DNA of 64,000 bases from Thinopyrum elongatum (lineage: Eukaryota > Streptophyta > Magnoliopsida > Poales > Poaceae): positions 51,036,749 to 51,100,748 of the forward strand of contig CM022298.1 of the NCBI GenBank assembly GCA_011799875.1, written 5' to 3'. Each line of letters opens with the position of its first letter. The stretch's first letter is position 1. The position numbers were made by a program, and so were the translations under genes. Positions 45,353 through 56,200 of the stretch are shown piece after piece. The notes beneath the pieces are model-generated. The model had not been told where the DNA came from, ran no database searches, and worked only from the letters and a program-made list of their open reading frames with translations.

Positions 45353-47795
45353 GATGTCGCCTAGAGGGGGGTGAATAGGCGCTTTAAAATAAGTACGGTT
45401 TAGGCTTGAACAAATGCGGAAAAAACCTAGTGGTTAATAGGGGGTGAATAGGCGCTTTAAAGTAATTACGGTTTAGGCTTGAACAAATGCGGAATAAACC
45501 TAGCGGTTAATTTGTCACCGAACCCGTACACTTTGGCAACCCTTGGGGGCGGTCACCGGAACCCGTCAAATTGCTCGGGGTGATCTCCACAACCTAATTG
45601 GAGACCCGACGCTTGCCCGGAGCTTTACACCACAACGATTGAGCTCCGAACACCACCAACCGTCTAGGGCGCCCAAGCACCCAAGAGGAACAAGCTCAAG
45701 GGTACCAAGCACCCACGATTAATAAGCTTATCAACTTGTAACTTCCACGTATCACCGTGGAGAACTCAAACCGATGCACCAAATGCAATGGCAAGGGCAC
45801 ATGGAGTGCCCAAGTCCTTCTCTCCCAAATCCCACCAAAGCAACTAAAGCTAGGGAGGAAAATGAGAGGAAGAACAAGAAGGAGAACACCAATAATTCCA
45901 AGATCTAGATCCAAGGGGTTCCCCTCACATAGAGGAGAAAGTGATTGGTGGAAATGTGGATCTAGATCTCCTCTCTCTTTTCCCCCAAAAACTAGCAAGA
46001 ATCCATGGAGGGATTGAGAGATAGCAAGCTCGAAGAAGGTCAACAATGGGGGAAGAACACGAGCTCAAAGGATAAGGTTCAATGGGGAAGAAGACCCCCT
46101 TTTATAGGTGGGGAAAAATCCAACCGTTATCCCCACTTCAGCCCGCACAGAGCGGTACTACCGCTGGCAGCAGCGGTACTACCGCGAGCCCCGGCGGTTC
46201 TACCGCAGAGACAGAGAGCAGGGTCCAAAGAGAGAGAAAGGACATGGGAGTGAGGGCCCGGGCGGCACTAGCAGCGGTGGTAGCCGCGGTACTACCGCTC
46301 ACGAGCAGTACTACCGCTTCTACTGCCGCTACTACTGCCGCTGAACCCGACACGAGAAAACCATGTCTCGAGTCGAGGCGGTACTAGCGCGGAACCAGAG
46401 CCATACTACCGCTTATGGCCATGGGCGGTACTACCGCTGTGAGACAGCGGTACTACCGCTTGTGGCGATACGCGGTACTGCCGCTCCGGCCCAGCGGTAC
46501 TACCACTGGTGCCTTCCTTATGCCACTACCACGAAAACAAGTAAACCCCAAGGAAAACCAGAACTGCCACAACTTCTGCAAATGAGCTCCGAATTGAGTA
46601 AACTCAAGCTTGTTGGATAGAAGACGACAAGTAGCATCCAACAGTGACTGGTTATAGTAAGAAGAGGCAGGGGAGGTATGCCTAACAAATAGAGGAGTTA
46701 AACCTCCAACAGAGAAGAACCGGCATAACCACCAACATCGAAAACATCATAGAAGATGCATGTGAACTCCGTTTTCGATGAAATCGAGCTTGTCATCAAG
46801 ATGACCATAAGCTCCAAATCTCACAAGGAGAAGAACCAAACAAGACACAATAAAGATGATGCAAGGATGCAATGGTTTGAGCTCTCTACGAACGATACAA
46901 TCAAGCTACTCATCGAGAGCCCCCCTTGATAGTACGGCAATCGATCCTATAAACCCGGTCTCCCAACTACCACCATGAGACCGGTAAAATAGAAAACCTA
47001 TCAAGGGCAAACCTTTGCCTTGCACAAAGTCCACTTGAGCTAGATGATGACGATCTTGTCCTCCTCAAGATGGACCACCTTTCTTGATTGTGTTGGCTCG
47101 ATGAAGACTAGTTGATTGCTCCCCCATACTCCACTATGGGTGAGCCACTCTTCGGCACATCTTCACAAGTCCATTGTCACCACAATGGACGGCAAGCTTC
47201 AAGCACTTGATCTCTTCGTCATGCTCCACTTGAACTTGCACACCGCAATTTTTATGACGATCACCACTTGATGCCATCCTCTCCATGGGTTCTATGGTAT
47301 CTTCCTCTTGACGCAAGCCCATGGAAATATACCTAACCCCACATAGAACTCTCACGTAGACCATGGGTTAGTACACAAAGCGTAATGGACAATGCTTACC
47401 ATACCATGGGATCACTTGATCCCTCTCAGTACATCTTCTACGCTTTGTGAGTTGATCAACTTGATTCACTCTTGACTTAGTCTTGATCAACCTTGAATCT
47501 TTCCAACTCTCTTCATGTGGATGATGTCTTGAAGGTAAACATGAATGATCACACAATCTTCTTCTTCAAGACATGCTTGCAATAATCTCAACACTCACAT
47601 GACCAATCTTTGGATAACTCCTTAATAGCACCTTGGTCAACTCATAAACTCCTTGAAACCAACACATGGACTTCAAGAAATGCCTATGGACAAATCCTTC
47701 AAATATAACTCAATGCAACCATTAGTCCATAGAGAATGTCATCAATTACCAAAACCACACATGGGGGCACCACATGTTCTTTCAGAAGTAGCACA
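45353..47795. mobile_element. Nested 2.4-kb Triticeae repeat
   Basis: It starts near GGATGTCGCCTAGAGGGGGG and ends near CACATGGGGGCACCACATG, sequences I recall as highly repeated in wheat-type genomes. It includes a 73-bp tandem duplication (45364-45511) and a GGTACTACCGC array (46150-46515), then AC-rich sequence. No terminal inverted repeats were identified, so class and exact ends are uncertain. The open frames at 45696-46620 are by-products of the repeats. Confidence 0.5.
46150..46515. repeat. Quasi-palindromic GCGGTACTACCGC array
   Basis: About a dozen copies or variants of AGCGGTACTACCGCT are spaced irregularly (for example 46152, 46171, 46283, 46428, 46446 and 46493). Each is an inverted repeat broken by one central base, so every unit can form a small hairpin and serve as a dyad binding site on either strand. 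Variants differ mainly in the arms. Confidence 0.75.
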
Positions 47796-47944
47796 GTGTC
47801 AATATGACTACATGCATGCAAGTATTAAACAAGTTGGTAGTACGAGGAAACATCATTAATTTTTTGCCTCGATTACTGTCAGTGGCCTTGTATAGATGCA
47901 AAAAGTATTTTTCATGGTGGCCTTGTATAAGGGAATGGAGGGAG

Positions 47945-48850
47945 TAGATGTTTTTGTTGATGATGAATTCCTTGCTTTTGTGCTTCACAAGATAGTCTCC
48001 TTAACACTCAATCACTCTTTCATAGATTTGGCATGGTAGTAGGAGAAGGATTGGAATGGAAAGCGACTTGAGGGGGCTTGAAATCAAGGATCAAATGTTG
48101 GAGTGAAATCTCCTTTATTTCAACACAAGTATAGGTGGTTCTCTCTCAGAAAATGGATATGGGAAGTGGTAATTTTGTCCCGATTGCCCTCTCTGAGAGT
48201 AGGTGGTGTGGGTGGGGTATTTATAGCCATCACCAACAATTTAACCGTTACACACCTTTATGCACAACTTGGTGGGACCGGGTGAAAAACCACTTGGTGA
48301 GACCGACCAGTGCAAAAGGTTTGAACTTTAGGCATTTCGGTGAGACCGGATGAAACCACTCGGTGAGATGGATGAGTGATGACCTAAGCACTTTCCACGC
48401 TTCGGTGACACCGATCGATTTCACTCGGAAATTCCGAGATGAAGTCGACTGGTTACAGAAGGTTGGCACACACACTTCGGTGGGACCAAATGCCATCTCG
48501 GTGAGACCGAGTCGTTAGGGTTTAGGCAGTGGCTCTATCAAGTGTATCTCGGTGGGCCCGGGAAGATGTGGTATCGGGGGGGGGGAGCGAGATTTGACTT
48601 AGTTTTTTGGACAGATATAAAGGTAAGAGTGTGGTTAAGGGTTTTTGGAGAAGTATCCCCAAGCACTTGAGCAAATGTAATAGTGTTGGCTTTCCTATAG
48701 ACTCAATGTGATCTTTGATCACTTAACCAAAACTATAGAGTCTTAGAGCTTTCGCCAATGCTTTATCCTTTGCATTTGAGTGGTTCACATTCACATCTCA
48801 TTGCCATACCTAATTGATTTGCCTGAAATATTGTTTGAATAGCCATTAGT
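47945..48850. mobile_element. Unclassified Triticeae repeat, right part
   Basis: This continues the repeat at 44665-45191: joining the sequences across the TA restores ACTCTCCAAAAGGTAATAGA and then TTGATGATGAATTCC. It contains a degenerate CGGTGAGACCGA array (48260-48515). No protein domain was recognised. The right boundary near the TA-dinucleotide tract is uncertain. Confidence 0.45.
48260..48515. repeat. Degenerate CGGTGAGACCGA array
   Basis: About eight variants of TCGGTGAGACCGA (CTTGGTGGGACCG, TTCGGTGACACCGA, CTCGGTGAGACCGA and others) are spaced 25-40 bp apart. The units are imperfect dyads (CGGT...ACCG), an arrangement parallel to the GGTACTACC array at 46150-46515. Confidence 0.65.
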
Positions 48851-48856
48851 TCAAGG

Positions 48857-48922
<66 letters not shown>
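48857..48922. repeat. (TA)n microsatellite
   Basis: About 65 bp of TA dinucleotides with a few C interruptions (CATATA). It is probably length-polymorphic. Confidence 0.9.
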
Positions 48923-48926
<4 letters not shown>

Positions 48927-48954
48927 ATGAATTATCAAAACCACCCCGGGATTA

Positions 48955-49345
48955 GTTCTCACAGAAGCAAATCTGTGTCTCTCACGGAAGAAAAAACACG
49001 CTTTTCCCTTTCCGTGAGGCACAGTTGTGCCTCTCGTGGAAGCAAACATGCCTCCACAAGAAGGAAATCTGTGCATCTTGCGGTAGAAAAAACAGGTTTT
49101 TTTCTTTTTCTGAGAGGCACAACCGACGAGAAGCAAATATGTGCCTCTCGCAGAAGAAAAAAATGTTTTTCCTCTTTCCTCGCGAAAGAAAACTTTTGCC
49201 TGTACGGAAAGCAAATCTGTGCCTCTTGAGAAAGAAAAAAACACATTTTTGTCCTTCCTGAGAGGCATAGTCGTGCCCCTCACGAAAGCAAATTTGTGCC
49301 TCCACGAGAAGCAGATCTGTGCCTCTCACAGAAGAAAAAAAATGT
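48955..49345. repeat. GAGGCAC / GTGCCTC inverted-unit minisatellite
   Basis: At least nine occurrences of GTGCCTCTCG-like and GAGGCACA-like motifs alternate with A-rich spacers (GGAAGCAAA, AGAAGAAAAAA) over 390 bp. The motifs are mutually inverted, so the tract can fold extensively. A smaller block with the same motifs lies at 44580-44665. Six frames stay partly open because of the repeat periodicity; none is a gene. Confidence 0.7.
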
Positions 49346-49904
49346 GTTTCTCCGCGTAATTTTTTTTTAATTTTTTGTGTTCGAAACATAGGAAAAACCA
49401 TGCAAAACCCGAAAAGCCGAAAAAATTGGGAAAAACCATCTAAAACCCAAAAACGCGTAAAAAAACAAAATTCCGAGGGAGCGCCAACACATGCAACATG
49501 GTGGTGGCTGAGAGCGCGCCAAATGACGTGCTCTCAGGCCACCAAAACTGATCCTTGAGGGGCTCCAGAGAGGGTCCATTTTTGCCCATTTCCTATTTGG
49601 CGCCCGTGGCGCTGGTTAGAAGTTATTCTACAAATTAGCGCACATCCCCCTTCGGCCTGGGATTGGCCCATTTACGTTTTTTTTTCATTTCCTCAAGCTT
49701 CAAAACATGTGCTTCATGGGATTCGATCTCTGGACCTCATGAGTCAGTACTAACCGCAATAACCGCAATAACAGCAATAATCAGTTTTTTCTTCTTTGTT
49801 ATGCGTCAACTTGTAACAGTAAAAAAGAGGACTCTGGTTTTCGTTTTTCTTTGGCCGGTTTTTACTCATTTCTTTATATTTTTTTTATTAAATGCATGAA
49901 CCTT
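49346..49904. other. Intergenic, no recognised feature
   Basis: Mixed low-complexity sequence with A- and T-runs and a short AACCGCAATAACCGCAATAA repeat near 49753-49778. No gene or mobile element was identified. Confidence 0.5.
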
Positions 49905-50290
49905 TTTTAAAATTTCATGAACTTTTTTCAAATCCACGAGCTTTTTTCAAATTTCATCAACTTTTTGCACGTAAATGAACTATTTTCAGTTTTTTGCAAC
50001 TTCTTTAGTGAACTGTTTTTTTTTCCAAAATCCATGAACTTTTTCCAAAATCATGAACTTTCTTTCAAAATTGATGAACTTTTTTCTAATTCAAGAATTC
50101 TTTTTCAAAAGGCTGAACTTTTTTCAAATTCGTGAACTTTTCTTTTCAAAATGGATGACTTTTTCAAACCAATGATTTTTTTAAATCAATGAATTATTTC
50201 AAATTCAAGATATTTTTTTGAAATAGATGATTTTTCCCGTAAACTTTTTCAAATTCATGATTTTTTTTAAATTGATAAACTTTTTCCAAA
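49905..50290. repeat. Degenerate ~20-bp CTTTTTCAAATTCATGAA array
   Basis: About 18 imperfect units around TTTTTCAAATTCATGAACTT repeat with a 18-22 bp spacing. They are strongly T-biased on the plus strand. The peptide-like periodicity in frames such as 49917-50135 comes from this repeat. Confidence 0.75.
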
Positions 50291-50864
50291 TTTTATGTAG
50301 CCAACGGCCAACTATGAGTAGTCAAAGGTTCAATGGTCAACTCATGCCCGAGCAAGTTTTTTTATATTGAGCGATCGATTGTGCTAAATGGGCCGGCTAA
50401 AGCAAACTTGCACGTGAGTGCCGCCAGGCAAAACTGACGCATAAGGTGCCAACGTGGAGCTCTCTCTCCTTTGGGGTTCAGCGTTGGAGATGCGGACAGA
50501 TACCGTGTCTGTTTTTGCGCCAGTGTTTGAGATGCCCTAACTCGCCCAATAAAGAAAAACATGTTTTTTCCAACTAGCCGTTTCTGGCACTTCCAGCTTT
50601 GCCGGTATTCAGGTACCCACCCATCGGAGCCACTATACCTCGGTTCTCATCATCGTCATGCTAACATCAATTTTTCACTTGCATTTTCTTATTTAAATTA
50701 CATGCTCTTATTTCATTCACTAATGTTGCACATGTTTCGAAAGTAGGGAACCTAGAACTACCTCCTTGTAGACACGAATAGAATAATAACCCAATGCATG
50801 TTGAGTGCTTCAAGGTGCACCATATGTAGTACTAGTGTGTTGTGTGCACTGCAGGTCCAGTCCT
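50291..50864. other. Intergenic, no recognised feature
   Basis: Mixed-composition sequence; part of 50340-50570 (minus: AACGCTGAACCCCAAAGG) looks like an old class II element end but could not be assigned. No gene was found. Confidence 0.4.
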
Positions 50865-50872
50865 TACTGAAT

Positions 50873-51199
50873 GGGAAAATTTTGTTTTTGCCACTCTAGA
50901 TTTTGTCAATTTTCGTTGTGCCATTCTAGATTTTGACATTTCACTTTTGCCACTCTTAACTTTTGATAATTATCACAACCGCCATTCAGTGGCAAAAGCA
51001 AAACAATTTTATTTCATTTTTGCCACTCTTAGCTTTTGAAATGTATCATAATTGCCACTCTGAAATTTTTGCTTTTGCCACGGGAATGGAAATTGTGATA
51101 ATTGTCAAAAACTAAGAGTGGCAAAAGTGAAATGTCAAAATCTAGAGTGGCATAAGGAAAATTGGCAAAATCTAGAGTGGCAAAAACAAAATTTTCCCC
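50873..51199. mobile_element. MITE with long terminal inverted repeats
   Basis: A 327-bp element beginning GGGAAAATTTTGTTTTTGCC and ending with the inverted form (GGCAAAAACAAAATTTTCCC). The arms stay complementary for about 100 bp or more (CACTCTAGATTTTG, then TGACATTTCACTTTTGCCAC), so it is nearly a perfect foldback. TACTGAAT flanks both sides (50865-50872 and 51200-51207), an 8-9 bp target duplication pointing to a Mutator- or hAT-type origin. No coding capacity. Confidence 0.85.
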
Positions 51200-51544
51200 T
51201 ACTGAATCAATATTTTGTATACCTAAATAGTTGATCCCTGCTGACTCAATTATCTTGACATGCAGCTATATCAACTCATCATGCCATCATGCATGCCACA
51301 TCAAATTTATTGTTCTCAACATGCAGCTATGCCAACTCACTATGCCACTATGCATGGGAAAATACCCATCTAAATATGCATCATGCATGCATACTAATTT
51401 TTTTTACAACTATACAATAATCAAATATATTAAAATAAATGTGTTTGAGTTTCAATTCTAATACAACTAATCAGAATACTAAAGTTACACACCACCAAAT
51501 TTCTGCATCCAATTTTCGCTGCAACGTGCAAGTATCATCTCTAG
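51200..51544 (+). mobile_element. Possible Helitron 3' end
   Basis: The segment ends TTTTCGCTGCAACGTGCAAG, then ATCATCT, CTAG (51541-51544) and T. Grass Helitrons commonly end in a GCTGCAACGCGCGG-like stretch followed by CTAG before a T. The hairpin is weak here and no 5' TC end was located, so the left boundary given is arbitrary. Confidence 0.35.
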
Positions 51545-53290
51545 TTCTTCTAAGATGCTTGACCTCGCGTCAATATGAATCCAAGCATGCCCAGTGATTG
51601 ATACAGAAAAGATCCCAATGCCTCACATTTCCAACAACGGCCAATGGAGTTGTGGCCATTCCTGCTAAATGACTCGCCATGCAGACCAGCATGACAAATA
51701 GTAACTATGTCAAATATACCAAATTTCATGGACTGGCTGCTCGATCGATTGGTGCTAGATATGTATATGGGATGAAAAGTGGAAGCATCATGCCTTTCAT
51801 TTATAAGTTATACACAATTATTTGACACTTCACCTACCACGGTACTTCATATTCATCATAATATGTTTGTTGGAAACAGCTGTTCAAAAGTAAATTAAAT
51901 AAACAATGAGTCTTATATTTGACAGAGTATGAAACACTTCAAACATGGACTCCAGATTTCAGATATGTGTTCTTGTTGGTGAAGCCGTAGGTTGTAAGGT
52001 CAAATAATTACTAACATTTTTCTACTAGCTTGTAGCTTTTTGTTACCAAACAAAAAAGTTAATGGTGGCCGCCCTGCACTTCATATGTTCGTGATTTGGT
52101 CACATTTTCTTTTACAAAGGCTGAATTTTATTGGGATATAAATATGAGTATACACCCGACCTCTGCAAGATTAAGATGCACACATGGCTTGGTGGGAGCT
52201 CCTCCCGTCGCCTGTGATGCGGCCATGGCGATGTCCGTCTCGGTGCTATCGGGAGTTTGGGGATGAATCGCTGGGATTTTTTGTTTGCCTTCGGTTGGCT
52301 CTCCTTATCCACTCCTTTGACCAGTGCCGGACTGCCCTACGTGGCCTGGAGCCTACGTGGCCTGGAGCCCATGTGCTGCCGACAGTAGGCATCAACAGGA
52401 TTTCTTTATTTGCTAGTACTTGCTTGATCGATGCATTAGTACTAGTTCAGTATGTGAGCAAATAACACTAGTTCAAGCAGTAGTTTTATTCCTGTTTAGA
52501 TTGTTAAATTCAGTACAACTATTTTAGTACTGTTTTCTGTTGAGTACAGATGTACTCCAGATCCTAAATTGATGTAATATATTTCCACGTTTGACACGTG
52601 TCGAGATTAATTACGTCTATTTGCAATTGAGATTTTAAATCTCTTGCAAAGTATATTCAGTACCTTTATAGTACTGTTTCTCTGTTGAGTACGCAGTATT
52701 CTGGAATATTTCTATGATGTATCTATTTCCATGTTAAACACATGTCGAGAATAATACGTCTATTTGCAATTGAGATTTTCAATTTCTTGCAAATACATAT
52801 GCAAAATTCAAGGTGTCATCCTTAGCAATTTGAGATTCACACTGATTTCGAGCCACCTTCTTGAAATCTATTAATTTTGCAACATTAAGATGTATTTATA
52901 TTACGCAATCTGTAATATAAATAAATTACCAGTTTTTCACCGGAGATGATATGTTCTATGTGTTTACCACATTGCCATTCTTCATGAACATGTCACAGTG
53001 GTCGAGATTGATTTTTCCCGCACAACAAACTTGTAAATTTTTGACAATAACATCTCCCTCATTATATTAGGAAAACACAAGGTAATGAGTTAGATCTACT
53101 GCCCATGTGCAGACTATCTCTATTACTGTGAGATCTGTATGATCTTCAATGTGTTATGTTCCCACAATTGAGGTTGAGCATTTTCAAGTTATACACTTGA
53201 GTCAAAATTTTGCATTCTTATTACAAAACCATGATGGTTTTTAATTTACTTCTTGTAAATTAATTATCTCTGGCTTGCCCCTATAAGGCT
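51545..53290. other. Intergenic, no recognised gene
   Basis: AT-rich sequence. A diverged tandem duplication of about 140-150 bp occupies 52540-52800 (shared ACGTCTATTTGCAATTGAGA at about 52614 and 52759). A small repeat, TACGTGGCCTGGAGCC, lies at 52338-52369. Frame 52184-52465 has no recognisable domain. Part of this may be the leader of the copia remnant that follows. Confidence 0.45.
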
Positions 53291-53299
53291 ATAAGTAAT

Positions 53300-56200
53300 C
53301 GATGGCTAACAATTTGAGGCTCTTGCCCTCAATGGCCACAACTTACTTAAGCGGGTCATGGACATCAAGATCAGTCTTGCATCCCATGGGATAGCGCGTG
53401 CAATCCAAGCCACGCCATCAGGACGCAAAGGACCTCAAGGGTAATGGTTTGAAACTCACTTCAAACCCTCAACCTAACACTATCAAGCTGTCACGAGACC
53501 CTATGAGCATGGAGAGCATGATGGTTGAATATGCATCAACCGACATGTTTGTAGACTATACATTTAGTCCTTTAGTCTCCTTAGTGATCTATTTATTTAT
53601 GTCCATTTATGATGTTCTAATAAGAATATGATTATTGTTGTCATCATATATTGTATATCACAATATGCTGTATCAGCACTTTGATAGAAATACATTTGTA
53701 TGTATTCTATATACCTGACAGTGATTTTCATATTGAGAATCTTCGTGCCTATATATAGATTTCTACGGGAGTCAATCCGATGAAAAATGATATGTGCCTT
53801 GTGGACATATGCACCACAAACTTTATACTCAGGGAAGTCCAATGTTTCCACTCTCATTGAGAGAAAGGAGATATTTAAACCGGTAGACGCGATGAGGTAT
53901 TTGTCGGCTCAACTCGAGTCATATTTACTATCCCTGTGGGTACTCGAGTAACGTTGGGATGCTTTATTGCTTCCCAGGTTTAACTCGTACCCTACTAAAC
54001 TATGAAGGTATCCGTCAAAATAGTTTCCATAGCGAAACTTATGATGACAACAAAGAGAAATAACTTCTCTTTACCATATGCAACGGATATGGCAAGCACA
54101 TTCTCTGTGTATCATCTGGATTGTACTACACATACGACACAACCCGTAGCACATGTTATGTACGAGATAGTTTTCCAGAGTGTCTTGTACATGACAAACT
54201 TGGCATACTCGCCTTGGTCATCGAGACATTGGGTTGAAACCGAAACTATCAGCAATTCCAATAGTTTATGATTATTATGATGCTAAATTCTAATAACATT
54301 TGGATTTTATGTGCACTACAAGTGACACAGGGAAGCTAATTTTAAGGCTCGCACACCTTAAAGTCTACGCTGAACCACTCAGATTCCTTGAATGCATCAA
54401 GTCGGGCTCTTCTCAGCCATTGAGTAGACTATTCAGGTATTCCATGGTTCTAAAAGACATATCTACATGATGGTCTTAAGTGTGTGCTTTATTCACCCGA
54501 AACCATTGGCTCATTATCCTGACATCGATTTCAAGCAAATCGAATGGATAACATTGCAGAATTCTCCTTGAGGGCCTTCTCTATGGCCTTTGGATTGAAG
54601 TTTAGCAATTTGTCCTAATGTCTAGACTCAAAATGGTTTGGTAGAATCCTATCCAAAGAGTTAAGCTCATTGCATTATCTTTACTTTGGAATTACAACTT
54701 ACCAACTTTACGTTGGAGTCATGCAGTTTTACACGCTCATGACAGAACTGCATAATATTATTCCCCTCTATCTTTGATATGTGGATATCTACCAAGTATT
54801 TCCTATCTGCGGTAATTCGGTTGCATACCGATATCACCACCCGGCATACATCATTGGCCCCTCAACATATAGTTGGGATCTATGTGAGGAATAACTGTAT
54901 TTCCGTCAATACCTCAAGCCCCTCGCATGGGGAGTTATTCAAGGCCAGTATGCTGATTCAATGAGGAACATTTCCAGGCATTAGGGGGAGATTTCAAGTA
55001 CCATAAGGAATGCAAGGAAATTAGTGGAATGTTCAACATATTTCTGCCTCAAATCCACGTACTCAAAGATCTGAACCATGCGTTCAGAAGATTTGCAACA
55101 TATTGCAAATAACCTGCCAGATTCATTTACTGACTATAAATATGTCACACAATCCTACAATCCTGCAAAAGTACGCCTAAAAGAGTGGAGGTACCAGCAA
55201 AATCCACTCCACTCCCCGTTCAAAGCAACAGGGGGAGATGTATGGCAGAAATACATCAGGATTCAGCTTCTCGCAAGCAAGGATATCAAGGCCGGTGAAT
55301 CAGTAAATGGAAGTCAACTTCACGTTGATAGACACCTAATGGGTAGTATACACCCAGTGGACGGGAAACGTCCACCAACCCAGGTCATAGTGCACACAAT
55401 GACCGGGACATCGGAATACCCGACTCAATCGCATTGGGAAATCGCGAGCAGTCACCATGGGTAACAATATTTCCATCAACTATATATTGATATATAGATT
55501 CTGGAGAAACATATAACCGGAAGTCTACAATTGTCGACATACATTTCTCAACTAGATTGAAAAAACCTTTCAAGTGATTCAGATCCAAAGACCATGGCCA
55601 TGGCAAAGTGTGAACAACACTCGGACTGAACTCAAGCAAAGGGTATAATCTAGGTAGAAATAATATTGCTCAATAATGGGAAGGTATTCATAAGCAATAC
55701 CTACACCAGTTTTCTTCTGGAAATAGAATTGAGAACAATGAGGTGGTGAAACATAGAGCAAGTATTGTAGCACAAGGGTTTACGCAGATACCCAACTATT
55801 CTCCAGAGGTGGAATCTCTTTCCGATAACTTATATCATTGGTAGTACAAAACCATCTATCTGTGCAGTTGATAGATGTAGTGATTACATATACATGTGGA
55901 TCACTAGAGTCAAACATAGATGGTTCTTAATGAAGTCTCACTTCTGAATCGAAATGCAAAACACAACATACATTGTGTAAAATCAATAAGTCACCATATG
56001 GCTTATTATTGTCGGTACATTTGGTACAACCGACGTAGTGAGTTCCTTATTCACAAGGATTACTCCTACAATGATGATTATCCATGTTTGTGTGTCTGCA
56101 ATGACGACACATGTAATCATCTAAATGACGGAGTTTAAAATGAAGGATTTGGGTAAACCAAAATACCGCTCGTTACTACAAATTGAGCACCTTCATTCAT

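Larger units (their letters stand above)
45192..47944. mobile_element. Stowaway/Mariner-ended element with nested insert
   Basis: The left terminus starts CTCCCTCCATTCCCTTATAC and the right terminus (47917-47944) is its exact 28-bp inverted complement. Both ends are flanked by TA (45190-45191 and 47945-47946), the Tc1/Mariner target duplication. Stowaway MITEs are normally a few hundred bp. Here about 160 bp on the left and about 130-150 bp on the right flank a 2.4-kb repeat, so a MITE was itself invaded. No transposase was recognised. Confidence 0.8.

Noticed and set aside
45696..46641. Dense cluster of frames up to 116 codons on both strands
   Set aside because: They fall in a common Triticeae repeat with the GGTACTACCGC array; translations are repeat-driven and show no known fold.
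48846..49401. Frames of 139-145 codons rich in repeated FFSxRGTDLLL-like peptides
   Set aside because: These are translations of the GAGGCAC minisatellite and the TA tract; periodicity of the DNA explains them.
48955..50290. Possible CRISPR-like arrays of short repeats
   Set aside because: Repeat units are degenerate, spacers are not unique sequences of constant length, and the genome is plant. They are minisatellites.
52184..52465. 93-codon plus-strand frame as a host gene
   Set aside because: No domain, no splice or promoter support, and it contains a short internal DNA duplication (ACGTGGCCTGGAGCC).
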